Below are positions 26,508 to 40,699 of a stretch of 64,000 bases of DNA, piece after piece. The stretch comes from Plakobranchus ocellatus (taxonomy: Eukaryota > Mollusca > Gastropoda > Plakobranchidae). The notes under the pieces were generated by a model. The model was not told the origin of the DNA, did no database searches, and saw only the letters and a list, made by a program, of their open reading frames with translations. Each line of letters opens with the position of its first letter. Within the stretch, counting starts at the first letter, position 1. Where the stretch lies: the NCBI GenBank assembly GCA_019648995.1, contig BLXT01005793.1, positions 68,374 to 132,373 of the forward strand. The letters run 5' to 3'. A program made the position numbers and the translations under genes.

Positions 26508-29500
26508 ATAAACAGAGAGAATAAAAGACCAAGAGAAAGATAGTAAAAGATAAAAAGACAGAAGAACCATAAATAGATAGAGGGAGAAGAGGAGTGAGAC
26601 AGTCACTCATTCAACCTAATATTATTCTAATAGTAATATTATATTGAACTTCATAAGGCTATAATTGAGAGAAGACAAAAAAAAATCACTAATATAAGTA
26701 CCTGCGCTGGGTCCTCAAACATCATGAGCACAATCTGAGACATGTAGTTTAGCTCAGCACAGGCTCCAATAAAGTCCATTGACTGTTTCCATTGCTCATC
26801 TTTCTCCTCCTGTAAAATATTAAATAAGAAATTTGTAAACATTGACTAATGGTGGAGACACCCATTTTAAAGTAAAGAATCAATCATAAGTTTGATGATA
26901 ACAGTTTAGGCCTACTATCTGTGAGCTAAAATGAAAGAAGAAACAAGAGATGCTTCTTTCCTCAAAGTAAGCTATACCCAGATTCTAGTTTCTTATCAGC
27001 CTCCGTCTGAGACAATTCTTGCATACTAGGACAAAACCTAGGACATTTTGAAAAAAAAATTCATGCTTCATGGCGAAAACAGCCCACTGTATGAACAACA
27101 TCAGCCCCTCCAAGACTCCTACAATTTTCATGAGAAAATTTCAGTGTAAGGTGCTGTGGTTAAAAATTATGATATCTGGATTTGTATTTTAAGCAGTTCT
27201 ATTCTGCCGTAGCAAAATATAAAGCAGTATTGTTCGTAGACCTAACACTGATGACAGTGCTCTTTCATTTGCTATGACAGTATTGACAACAAAACTTCTT
27301 ATTTCATACCACATAAATATTCTTCCATTTTCAGGAAAATGCAAATGTTAATGATTTTTATTTTCTAAACAGCATAATTTTTTCAACTCCAAAGTCTGAA
27401 AAAAATTGAAAGCATTAAGATGTTTACTTGTCTATATACCATTTTCAGGAAAATGCAAGTGTTAATGATTTTTATTTTCTAAACAGCATAATTTTTTTTA
27501 ACTCCCAAGTCTGAAAAAATTTAAAGCATCAAGATGTTTACTTGTCTATATACCATTTTTTTTTTCATCCTGACTTGCAAACTCGAGAAATTTGGCTCCA
27601 CTTTTTTTAAGCCTTCAGTAGTAATAAAATTTTATTTAGAAAGATAGGATTGATCAAATAAAGCAGGATTAAACAAAAAAAAAATAACACTAACACACAT
27701 ACTAACTGTGGACTGCAAGACAAGTCATTATTTGATGTCCAGGAGTTCATAGGCCAAGCAAACTTAATATATGCAAAACTAACAAACACATTAAAACAAG
27801 TTTTATTTTAATTTAAAATAAGACAATTCTATTTTCAATCTTTTAAAGGGCACTGGCCTCATTTTTTTTTTTTTTTTTTTTATCTACAGGTAAATGTTAC
27901 ATATTGATTTCTTCAGGCAATACATCAATTATTTTTTTTTTAATATCATTTAAGAACAACTGAAATCAATAATTATTGCATTCTATGAAGAGACAAATTT
28001 AATTCACTTTCACAAGCAGTGTGGATTTAGAGGATTCCTTTACATTCACAAACTTTACTCACATCCAGAAGTCCCCCATACCGCAGCATAGTTAAGAGTG
28101 AATGTATGTGGCTTTCACTGGTAAAATAAAGCCTTGTTCTGACAAATCGTTCAGGTGAGGCTACACCTTTGGAATATCTGACAATGGAAAGAAACAAATA
28201 GAGCTGTTAAAAGAAAACAAAAAGGCAAAAATAATACTGGATTTGATTTTGAGAATTAAAAAACAAATATTGGGAGGAAATACAGAAATGGATGGCCAGG
28301 AATTAGAGACAAAGCAGGAGCAACTGCTTTTGGCACTGAAATCAAAATGGGGAATGTGAGGAAGAAAAATTTGAATGCCGGAGCATGGAAAGAAGTTGAG
28401 AAAATGTTAGAACTTGTGGAAGAGAATAAAAATAATGGAGGAAAATAGCAACAAAAGACTGCATGGGCAAGGAAAAAATACTAAAAAACATATATTTAGT
28501 AAGAATCAAGAAATTTTAAAAAGTTTGAAAGGTTCACCATCTTTTTATTAAATTTTTATTTTCAAGCTTTAAAAAAATGTACAAAAATATATGTTAGTGG
28601 TTGAGAAAAAGCTATTTGCAAATATTTATTTATATCAGTCGGATTTATTAGTTTTACTGTTCCTCCTTAAAAAAAAAACAACCCAAAAAACATGGGCACT
28701 GCTTTCCACACCAAATCCTTCACAATTTGTTGGTTGAATGTTTTAATGATGCAATGTAGCTGAACAGGAAGCTGGATTCCATTATTCAGTTGAACAAGAC
28801 GCTAGGAATAAAATCCCTGAATTGCTTGTAATTTTTGAAATTGTATAAACACATTTCTGGGCATGTTCACGATTTCAAAATAGCAAACTTTACATGCTTT
28901 ATTTTCTATTTCCAAACATATGTTGTGTTTTTTTTAGGAAGGTAATATCTACCGTCTACTATCAGGTAAGGAAAATTGCAAGGAGGAGCAACATGACAAA
29001 AGGAATGGGAATAGGGAATGGTAAAAGCATCCAAGAGAAGCAGGCTCCACATGATAACCAGATTGTAACTATAAACCTTCTTGATTAAGAAAAGCAAATA
29101 AAATCTTATTTAAAAAAATGACCATGAGATTCTATCTCTATGTCTTTGACAAAAATAACAACTTTCCAGCCGATGAAAAAAGTTACTGAGCTGTGTTCAT
29201 AACTTCAATTTCATTATAATGTTACTGGCTACCATAAAATATCAACAATAAATTTGAAAAAACCAAATAATTGCTATGCTATTCTACCATACAAAACACT
29301 TTAAAACAAACCATTGCAAATAGAGCAATGGCTTAAACATGTTCGTCTACTGCTTGGTTTGAAAAGGACTGCACAATCATAATAGCATGTTGTAAAGTGA
29401 TGTTAAAATGGCTTTAGGGGCAGGATGGGGGGAGGGGAAAGGAGTCGGGTGTTCAGATAAGCTGTACATGGAATAACTTATCTGGAAAGTAGGAGAAATC

Positions 29501-29705
29501 TAACACTATCTGATTGAATCTACCTAATCCTATCAAACTCCATTGTTTCCACAATCTGTATTACTGCTAAATTGAGATAAGGGGGTTCCCCTAATAATAG
29601 CTCTAATTATTGATATATTAGGTATGTACCTTGACTATCGCAGTTGACAGTTATTTTTAGGTCATTTTTGTTAAGAAGACCTGCAGGGACTAAAAAAATA
29701 TATAC

Positions 29706-29767
<62 letters not shown>

Positions 29768-32700
29768 AAAGGAGGAATAAAAGAAGAAAGAAAAAAAAAT
29801 CTAAAAATCCTAAAAATTTAGGAAGACTTGTAATTGCTTTGAGAGTGCACTGATCTGAAAATTTACACACACAAAACAAGGGTCAGGCTAGCTAGTCCCT
29901 TGAATTTTACAATTAATAAAAACTCCTTTTGCAAAGGGACACCTCATTCTGCTGTAGCAAATTAAAGAGCAGTATAGTGTTAGACTTTACACAGACAATA
30001 CTGCTCTTTAATTTGCTATGGCAGCATTTTAGGAGGGATGAATAGAAAGTTTAAAAAAAAAAAATAAAAAGCTCAGAAAAAGAATGGAAAACAAAGTGGT
30101 GACAAAAAAAAGGCAAAACAAAAAAACATTCAAAAATTGTATAGGCTACACCAAATATAAAGTATTCAGTTTTAAAAGGGCATAACAATAATGATATCAC
30201 TATACCTACTCTCCATGAACCATGTAATACTTCAATTTAAGAAGACATTAAAAATAAAAGTCATTTGATGTTGGCATTTTTTTTTTCCATTATAAAATTC
30301 TTACATTAAATAATGTTAAATCTACAAAGCACAAAAGCAAAATGTAAAACTTAACAGCAGTCTGACCTTTGACAAAGTTTAAAAAAAAAAAACTTCTGTA
30401 ATTTGCAAGAAAGACCTTTAAAAAGAGAGAATGGAGAAATGAAAAACAAAAAAAATATTGGTAAAAAGGTGTCAGACTTCTAGCAAAGTGGGAGATATCA
30501 ACACCAGAACCTAGCAGCTATGGATATACAAAAAAGCATGAGTCACAAGCATTGTCTTGAGAACGATCCAGGTGAGTTGAAAGTTGCATTCTGAACATTT
30601 ATTATTTATTAATCTTGATATAGCCAGAAGCTGCATTCTGTGTACACTGAATGGTATAAGACGATGCAAATAATCATTGCATCAAAATGTAACTAAGCAT
30701 GAAAACTTTGCAACAGAGCATTGAATAAAAGGAAAAGGAAAAAAAAATAGGTTAAAAGTTCTATATTTTCAAAAATGCTGCACATGACGTTCAACTCATT
30801 AGAACTGGTCTCAAGACATGTTTTAATCAGTCTAAATGAGTCACATGTCACAATTTTACACATTATAAATCTCTGACGTATGCTAGGACTTTTTTCTGTA
30901 AGCATGCAAAAAGAATAACTTCATTGAAGTATTATTCTTGGCCAAGATATTGACCTTTGACAATTTTACGAACAAAAAAAACCAAAAAAAACAAATAAAA
31001 AAAAAAACAAAAACAAAAAAAAACAAAAAACAAAAAAAAAACCTCTTTAAGAAAGTGAAAAGTGCTGTTTGCTCAAAAACTTTAACTTGCAACATCTGAT
31101 TCATTAAGGCTGGTTTTAACACACAAGTTTGAATCACCTATGTTGAATGACATCAAAATTGTTATTGTGAAGAAAAACATTTATTTTCCTGGCAGAAATA
31201 AAAATGAAACAGAAGAAAAACTGAAATGAAGTAAATAATTTGCAAAATTATAAAAAGGAAAGAATTTTTGTAACAAAAAAGCAAAACTGACCCTTTAAAT
31301 TTGATTGTATTCTCTTGTATACTTATATCATTATAAATATATTATTTATGATCGTTAGTGCCGATGAGAAGTGATTTAAGAAAAATGTCTGCAGAGCATC
31401 ATTATTGATGCATGAAATTCCATTATTTCAAAAGACTTGTTAATGAAAAGTGAATTGTGATTGAAAAAAAAAGGCATTTTAAAACAACATTGAAATATAG
31501 CTTTTTTCTAATATTTATTAAAATAAGATTACAATGAAATATATTATGCTGAAGGAATAACTATGTTCTCTATCCACTTAAGATAAAGTGACTATTTACT
31601 TGCTAATGCTGGCAAATAAATAAATCATTGGCATCTTGTTATCATAATATCTGCAAGTAAAATAGCCATCCTTCTTCTTACGCTTCTGATTTTTAAAAAA
31701 ATTGCAACACATGATTTTTTAAAAAGATTTCCTTCATTTTTATGCATCATTGAATAAAACCTAATGCTTCAGTCATTAAAAAAGAAATTATGGCATATAC
31801 ACTATTTAGTGTAGGAAATTTCATCACACATTTTAAAAATTGCCTGGATAGTGGGTTGTGAAAATGCTGAAACTGATTAAGAGAGCAGACACATAAATAT
31901 AGACACTGAATGGAAATTAAATTCCAAACTTTTGCAGGAGGCCCTGGGTCTGTTAAATTTTACTCTGTTTATGGAATCTTTGCATCAAGACAACACCATC
32001 AATTTCACGATTACATATCTTTTGAACCTGATTTCAAATGCAATAAGGATTGATGCAATTGCAATAAGCCTTGGTGACAAAAACTTCCATGCTTTTCCAC
32101 CTTTCTGTCTTCTGAAAAAGGTTCTTTAAAAGATCGAGATGAAGATAGCCACAGGCGTGTGGTTGCGCCTTTCTGAGATTTGGGGACAGACTGCAGAGAC
32201 TTCGCCACCTATAACTGCTACAGTATATTTTCACTAAGCTGTTAAATCACCCTAAGAAAGGCAATCACCATGGACCTTTATAATTCTTAGCTTTGCCAGA
32301 AAGCATATTCCATATTGGCCAATATGATATTTATCATGAAGACAATTGTCACTGTCACTGCTGTACAAAGAGCTCTAGTGTTCAAATCAACATTATTTAT
32401 ACTATCTGCACTTGTTAATGTAACAAAAAACTAGACTTAGGGCTTGCTATTGAAAGCACGTCAACTCGAGAATTCTAGAAAGAACCAGTTTAGGGAAGTT
32501 AATTTATGCAAAGCGAACGAGAGTTCATTACGTAAACGAACGTGACTCATGTTCTATTTTTAGCCTAAGGATTTCCCTAATGTCTTTTTAAAGACTGCTT
32601 TTTTGTTATTTTAGGATTATGATGTAATGTTCTAGATCTACATTTTCGAACATTCTACGCTTGCATTATGGGATAGATTTCCAGAAATTTGTAGAGTTTT

Positions 32701-35700
32701 CTTTCGAAAAAAAAGTATAAATACCGTGGGATGATTGATGACACGGAGATCACACAGAGAAGACACAGAGTACGCAGAGATCACACAGAGAAGACACAGA
32801 GTAGGCAGAAAGTTCATAAACATCACACAGAGTACTCAGAGTTCATAGAGATCACAGAGATATCAATGTATAACGATTGCGCAGATTCATAGAGCTAGAT
32901 CTAGTATTTTTACCGACGGCCTATGTGAATATTGTTTGATTTAATTTCCTGCTGTTGAGTTAAATAAACTCAGTTTTTTTCGTTCTTCACACAATCTCCA
33001 GAGTTCCGTTATTTTTCAGCTAGGTCTATATAGATCTAAAGAACTCAACGTCCTACATCAGAGGTATCATCTACGTTTTATTTCTGGTGTTCTTGACAGT
33101 TAAGTTCTCATTTATACAAATTACAACATTTATGGATCAGTCAGACCTGGCTCTAAAAGTCTCACGCAAGCAGACAATGACTGGCGCCACTGAAGTAAAA
33201 TTGTTGAAATAATTGTAGCTAACCTGTAAGGTTATGATTGTGTCTGACACGGGAACAGAACAATAACATGCCATCCGATTACACTCCCAGAAGCACTGGC
33301 TCTTGTTCCTTTACAATACTTAATGCAATAATTTGCAATCATGTAGATTATTATGCTCAAGTTTGCACTTAGATTGCCCTATGACAACTATGACTGGCTA
33401 AAGTGTGAATGGAAAGCCCACATGCGTCTCATGTTACCACTCCGTTCCTGGTGTCAGATCAGCAAAATCAGAAATAATCATTGTCTACAGGTAAGCCTCA
33501 ATTGTTTCAACAATTTTTTGACCTTCGCTCTATTTCCTTCACTTGGCCTAGGCCATGTAAGCCCAGAGTTAGCCATTGTTTCATTGATTTTCTATTTATA
33601 TCATGTCAAAACTTCGATGATATTTGAACTAGTTTTATGCCTTTGGTTAAACTTAGTGCATGGTAGGCAAGTCATAATGATTCACTTTGTTACAAGTTAA
33701 GAGCATTTCAAGTTTTTTTTTTTTGTATTTGTTTTATTTTATTCAAACGATTCTAAAGATTATTTTGTGATGAATACATTTTGAAAATTGCCTTGGCATT
33801 ATGATTTATGAACATTCTCTTTGTTAAGGACTTCACTGTGTTGCGCATATATATGTATATAGATATATACACATATCTGTGTGTGTATATAAATATATAT
33901 ATATACATATATGGAATATTATGTTAGACTGAGAATAAATGGATGCAGAAATAAATGCAAGCTAACCTGAAAAAATCTGGCAAATCACATTTAGGACATA
34001 TTCAGTTACAAGCACAATGTACAACTTATATTTTATGCTTCAATAGAAAAAAAAAACTTTATGCTTCTATCAAATTCTGACAAAAAAAAATCAGATTCTG
34101 TAAATTGTGTTTTCATTATCTTATCAAATTGATAAGAGGCCATTCTAAGCACTGTTTACCCTAACAGCTATAAATTTATAAGAATTATTATAGAGGCATC
34201 AAGAGAACTTTGACACATGCCTGCCATATATTTTATAATGACATCACTTCTGTATATTTGAACACAATCACAACACAAACAAACTTTCATTATAATGGCT
34301 GTCTTTGCGTGCAAAATAAAAAGTTAACAGAACCATTTAAGGGTCAATTTGCAAAATTAATAAGATTATTTGTCTAAAAAGGGCAGCATCAATAAAGTTC
34401 TGGTAAGATATGAAAAGTAACACAGTATGTGCCTCATTATACTGAGGCAAAACATGTAAGAGCACATATAAATACAACAAAACTAGTTATTATTCAAAAA
34501 TAGGCTAAACTGCCATAAAGCTTCTTATTAGCTAATGCCATTACATAAAATTTAAAAAATGTATGCTCAACTACTTACAACTGATAGGTTATGAGCTCAT
34601 TTTGTAGCAGCAGTAAGGTTTATGATCTATAAAAGCCATTAAACAGCTTTCCATGAAGAATTTTGATTGAAAAAAAAAGGCTTTTGTGACAAATGGTGTG
34701 TTGTAATGAATTGGGTCTAGATCTAGACTAGGAATGGTTGATCTTTTCATATTGCCTTTTTCATTTATAATATGTCAAATTCTAAATTGACTGCAGCTAG
34801 GCCCATTTTAAAATTTGGACAGTTGTTATAATTTTTAGCTTTGTTTACCTACCTTACATCTAGGTATGTCTAAAAGCTTTTCGGAAGTGGAATAACATTA
34901 TTTACGGAAAAATGATAGATTGAAATCTAGAGACCAGATAAGTTTGCGATGCAACTATATCTCAAAGATGTTAACATATAAGGAGGGATATATTTTTTGA
35001 TAACCTTATTAGCATAAGATGGTTACTTCTGGTATGAATTGTTTGCATAATATTAACATAATTAAACTGGGTATTACATACCTAAGCCGTGGTGAAAAAT
35101 GGTTAAGAGATTGTTTGAGAGATCACTGACAGATAGATTGTCAATGTTAATAAATTTATTATCTATAAAATCTTGGGAAATTACCATGCAGGTCTGAAAT
35201 CATTGTTCATTTAAATAAATAAAATTTTGTTTTATCTTTCATCAAGACTTGGAGTAAGTTTTGTTTTTTAGTCTATTTAAAGATCTACTCATAAGAATAG
35301 GACAAAGCCTTTCATGACAACCTTACATTCTTAATATAAGAGCCTTAAACAATTTTGTATTCAGGTACACTTGACTTCTTGGGAAATATTTATTGAGAAT
35401 GTGTTTGATATTCCACATTCAGATTTTCAGACTTGACTTTTTTGTAACAATAAAAAGCTGCTTCACCTTCATGCTTTATGTCTGAACTCACATGTACAGG
35501 TTTCCAAAACAGTGTTTGGAACTATAAATAATTTGAAGCACAACTCCCATTTTTTTAAGCAACTATCTTCCAATAATGTAAGCATCACATGCTCTACTTA
35601 AAGGATGCCAACACAAGTCTACAAGCAGGCAGCTCATAACCACAGTATATTTTTGCCATTGATCACAACAGTGAATTAACTAGGCTATCAATTAACTTTA

Positions 35701-38700
35701 TAAGCCTTTATGGTGTTAAATGTTGTAGTTCTGTGATTTTGTGCTTTTTATAAGAAATCAAACATCATCATCTTGAAACTGAGTGGTGAATTTTCAGCAA
35801 ACAGATGTAAAAAAATGTTTCAAAATATCAACTGCTTACAGCTAATCATAAATCTAGTTATGGCTACTTCATGAAGTCTTTCTGATTCAGTCTGCACGAA
35901 GCCAAACAAATATTTCTGTTGTTAAGTTCCAAATGTTGCTACATGATCTGTTCTTTTACTGCAAACTTAAATGTTTCAACCAAGCCAGTTACTGAATCTG
36001 TAACTGAATACTCCATTGTGGAAATAAAGAAACGAATGCAAATGTCTGTGTTATGAAAAGCATTTTGAGACATCTTACAGCATGCAATCAAGGCATAAAT
36101 ATTCAAAATTAAGCAAAGAAAAGAATTCAGTTTTTAAAAAAATGCTGTATTGGTAACTTTCCCCCTATACAGAAGCAGACACAAGACAAACTTACTTAGA
36201 ATCAAGGCGAGTTGTACTTTCATCAGTAGAAGGTTCATTAATACATTGAACCAAGTCAGATCTAATCTTCATCAGTAGAGGTGTACAATAGTTCTGACCA
36301 ATATGAAGTCGTTCCTCCTTTGTAATGCCATATTCCTAAATTATAAAAACCATGTGAAGGTGAATACATTGCAATGAGGAGTTATCCCTCTTAAATACAA
36401 AAATGACAGATCCATTCTTCTAAATTTTATAAAAGATGAGAGCTGTAGAAAGGAAATATATGACAACGATAGAAATTTAGGCTGCATTATTAGTCTTTCC
36501 TTTTTTCATAATAAAGTTATAATGTACACCATGGCTAGTACAACGTTAAAACTTTTATTTTAAATTAAATTAAAAAAAAAAAAAAAAAAAGCAAGTTTAA
36601 CCTTATGTTCAAATCGGTCCAAAAACAATGTTTGCCACTATAATATAATCATTCACACTACACAGGTGCAAATTTTAAGAGATGTTAAGAAAGAACCTTT
36701 CTGGAAATGTGAAAAAAAATGTTAATATAAGTTGAAACGAAAATTTTAATGCCTTTGACTTCACTCTGCTTATGCTTTTATTAAATTTCATGTTCGGGTA
36801 ACTAATGACTAAGAATTTTTTTTCCAATTCCAGCATTAGAGATTTTGTGGGGATTAATGGAAGGATTTCTAAGGATTTCAAAGAGACTGGACTTTTTATA
36901 AAGGAAAAGATTAATAAAAAAAAGAAATTGCTAATATTGCTTTAATAACAGAAAGTTTTCTTTTAACTCAGTCAATGAATTGCTGTATATACTTGAATAA
37001 CTCCACAGACTTTTTAAAACCAGGAAATAAGATCTAAGCAATTTATTTCTTCATATAGTATATTCTGAGCAGGTTAGAGGCTTAAGAAATACAATTGTTT
37101 CAACAGGCCTTTTATGACCCATATTCAAATCCAAGAATTGCTCCTCTCCCTCTTGAAGTGAATATTTATTAATATGGTTTTGCACTGCTTAAAATTCAAT
37201 TGTTTTCGTGACAATAAATACCTTTTATCATGTGTCTTTGGACTACAATTTTCTAACAAAGCATTAAAAAAGTAATGACAGCTTATTTTATAACAAAAAA
37301 TAATGTATCCTTTCAATACATAAAAAAAAAAAAGAACATACAAGGTAATATTATTAACTAACTTCAGAGCAATAATATGTGCTGCAATAATATGTGCTAA
37401 GACTACTTACCTGAGGGATTATAATATCTGCCAAAGCCTTAGAGCACATGAACAGCTCATGGGCACGCCTAAACTGCAATGTCTTTTGATTGTGCTGCAA
37501 GTCATATTTGATACAGTCATAGATGTCAGGGATTTTGCTTATGTCAAAACGGCCATTTTTTAACCTGAAGTCTTTTTCCAGCTTTGCCCAGCGACGGATC
37601 AAGAGCTCCCATGACTCGCCATTGAATAGAGAAAGGTCTGAGGATGAAACGCACAAGTATGAAAAACTTTCCAATTCAGCAATCAGCAGATGCCAGTAAT
37701 ACTTACAAATGCAATCATTTTGTTCATGCTACACAGGGCCCTTAAACTTCCAAATATCGTGGTATTTTAGGTACATCTATACTCCAAAATTCGAAGAAAA
37801 TTATTCGGTTATCAATTTTTTACCATGCTCAGGCAACCTGGGTAACTTTTATATCAAGATGTGATTAACATGTTTATTAGCCACACATAATCATGGTTTT
37901 GTTTAAAATTTTTTCATTTATATGGGGTTTAGTTGCTCAATTTTTTCATTTTAGAAACCAGGAGATAGCTCAGATTGACTTTTTGACAACTTCCCTCCTT
38001 AATAAATGCCTAGATACACTGTGTGATTCCTCCAATTTTCTTATTTTTCTTGCACAAGGAAGATGCTGTATCGAACAAGTGTCTTTTTTTTACATTTAAT
38101 GTAACATAAATAGCTGTCATTAGATGTGGCAAAGCAGAAGGTTTTAAAAAAATTGTGTACTCTAAAACCTATTAGGAAGCAGCAAGAAAAGAGACAGAAT
38201 GGTAGTAGAACCAGAGATAGAGAATGCAAAAAGACAGGGCAGAAAGATATTCATACATAGAAAAAGAACACTGTGAGGCATTGCTGCTATTTTACTTCAA
38301 TTGGCCCTTGTCGGGTCTGTAATTTGACCCCACCACGTAAAGGTCAGGTCAGGCTGTCCTGGCGGGCGCAATGCAGGCACTATGCATGCTCTGTTTTATT
38401 AAGTCTATATGCTCCTCTTTTGTGATATCGTAGAACAAGATAAATAAAGTAAATTCTCTAATTTTTTTGTTGGTATAAAAATGCCCAAGACAAAGATAAT
38501 GCATGAGAAAGAATGAAAACAATACCCCAAATAGTTTTTGTGAATTCAATTAATAAAATTATGTATTAATTGCATTATAAATATATATAAAGGGCGTGTA
38601 TTTAGAGCCTTTTTAAAGAAAACAGGAACATTCAATCTTTTTGAAATGTTAAGACAAAGCTTTAAAAAATACTAATCTTTGCAACCATTTGTTAGCTGTT

Positions 38701-40655
38701 TTCTTTTCCTGCTCTCCGAAGAGGTGCATGTTTGTCAATGTCTGATTGTGTCTCAGTAAAAACCAAACAGCCCTACTCATGTAGCAATTTTATTTTCTAA
38801 ATCTTGAACCTGACGCCAGTGTGAGCCATACTCTTTCAAAGTCTGCCCCAAAGGCGTCAGGAACACATGTCTTTGTGTTGCTATTTGTATGTCTAAATTG
38901 TGAGCTGCGTCTTCTAACAATTTATGATGTTTTAAAACGATTCCTAGTAAAATGTGAAGGTAAGGAGGGCTAACAATATCTAACTCTATGTCTAACAAGG
39001 GTGTGTGCAGAGCATTGTGATATTCAGCAACTTCTTTATTGCCGGAAGAATTGTTAAGAAAAGAAGAATTGTCTGCGAGTAAGCTTTCCAATGATCTAGG
39101 TCAACACTGATCACTGCGTTCATGCTTACTTCGTCATGGCATCAGGCACTACAGACATGGATAAGTGCCTGATGGACCTGGGAGGCCATACATTTTGCAC
39201 AAAAATTCATAGTCACCATTCAGAGAAACCTTAATTTTTTGTTTCCCCAATAATGGGACTGAAGTGCTTTAAGATCACTAGTCAAGCCAGCTTCTAAAAA
39301 TCGAACTATGTTGACATGTGTGTCGCAAACTGATGCAATGGCTATGACTACTGTGTTGTGGCGAGCATTTGGTTTGGCTGTGTTGGCCATCTGTAACGTA
39401 AATTTTAATGAATTTATCCTGTGATCTCCCCAATTTTACCCAAATCTCATTTTGTGGAAAAGATCCCCCACCATGTGAGCAAGTTTTGTTTATCATATGA
39501 ATCTAGCAAACTGTCCACAAACCTAGGTAAATCTACTATCTTACTATAAGGCACCTCATACTAAATTGTGTCTTCCCTTACAAATAACCTATTCTCTACC
39601 TGCACAAAATCTGACACTATTTCCCTAGAAAGTTTGCGGACTGATTTTTCATTTTCTGTCTGCATTCCTATATTTTTCAGCAAACTACCATGTTTTTTAC
39701 CTAAGTCAAACCCAATTTCTATTTCATTGCTAGTGTATGATGGAGTGAAATTTTAAATTTTTGTTTACGTGAAGCCTTTGTTGCAATGTTTTGTCTGCGA
39801 ACTGCTGGTATTCTTTTTCACTCTGACTCTAGAGAGAGAGAGAGAGAGAGANNNNNNNNNNNNNNNNNNNNNNNNNNNNNNNNNNNNNNNNNNNNNNNNN
39901 NNNNNNNNNNNNNNNNNNNNNNNNNNNNNNNNNNNNNNNNNNNNNNNNNNNNNNNNNNNNNNNNNNNNNNNNNNNNNNNNNNNNNNNNNNNNNNNNNNNN
40001 NNNNNNNNNNNNNNNNNNNNNNNNNNNNNNNNNNNNNNNNNNNNNNNNNNNNNNNNNNNNNNNNNNNNNNNNNNNNNNNNNNNNNNNNNNNNNNNNNNNN
40101 NNNNNNNNNNNNNNNNNNNNNNNNNNNNNNNNNNNNNNNNNNNNNNNNNNNNNNNNNNNNNNNNNNNNNNNNNNNNNNNNNNNNNNNNNNNNNNNNNNNN
40201 NNNNNNNNNNNNNNNNNNNNNNNNNNNNNNNNNNNNNNNNNNNNNNNNNNNNNNNNNNNNNNNNNNNNNNNNNNNNNNNNNNNNNNNNNNNNNNNNNNNN
40301 NNNNNNNNNNNNNNNNNNNNNNNNNNNNNNNNNNNNNNNNNNNNNNCCCCCTTGCAGAAAAGTTTTCCAGCACAAACCTTCTGATAGTCCTCTTCAGTGA
40401 AGTCTCTATCTTGATTGAAAAATCCCTTAAGCTTTTCTTTTACACTGTGGAAAATAATACACAATTTTTTTTTCCTATTATTAAGCTTTTTATTTACAGT
40501 TTGAGCAGAAATGCGGCTTTTCTCAAAAATCACTGAAAACTTTTTCACTTCAATCCATTTGCAAAATTAGAAAAAGAATTACTAATCTTAAAGGTTACTC
40601 ATTGGAATATGTTTGTAAAGCTATATTAAAGTGAAAATAGAGAGAGATTTGTTCT

Positions 40656-40699
<44 letters not shown>

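Larger units (their letters stand above)
26810..28062 (-). other. Intron between exons M and N
   Basis: Holds one foldback repeat (27204-27280) and a two-copy tandem duplication (27325-27552), listed separately, plus T-rich runs. Confidence 0.7.
28178..36195 (-). other. 8-kb intron between exons L and M
   Basis: Contains a foldback repeat, a poly-A tract, an LTR-like fossil and a TA-rich microsatellite (about 33846-33911), each listed where supported. A short plus-strand open stretch near 28290-28445 and a GC-richer patch at 32120-32220 are unclassified; neither looks like a host exon. Confidence 0.65.

Noticed and set aside
25984-26610. Long Ser/Leu-rich reading frames
   Set aside because: They are translations of the GA microsatellite on the minus strand, apart from the part that overlaps the real exon O.
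29607-29879. Frames rich in Lys or Phe
   Set aside because: They are translations of the poly-A tract.
29949-30024. microRNA precursor
   Set aside because: The hairpin has two relatives in the window in different orientations, so it is better explained as a repeat family.
39765-40548. Reading frames of 185-255 codons
   Set aside because: They run across the N gap and have no sequence content there; only exon J (40378-40444) is real.
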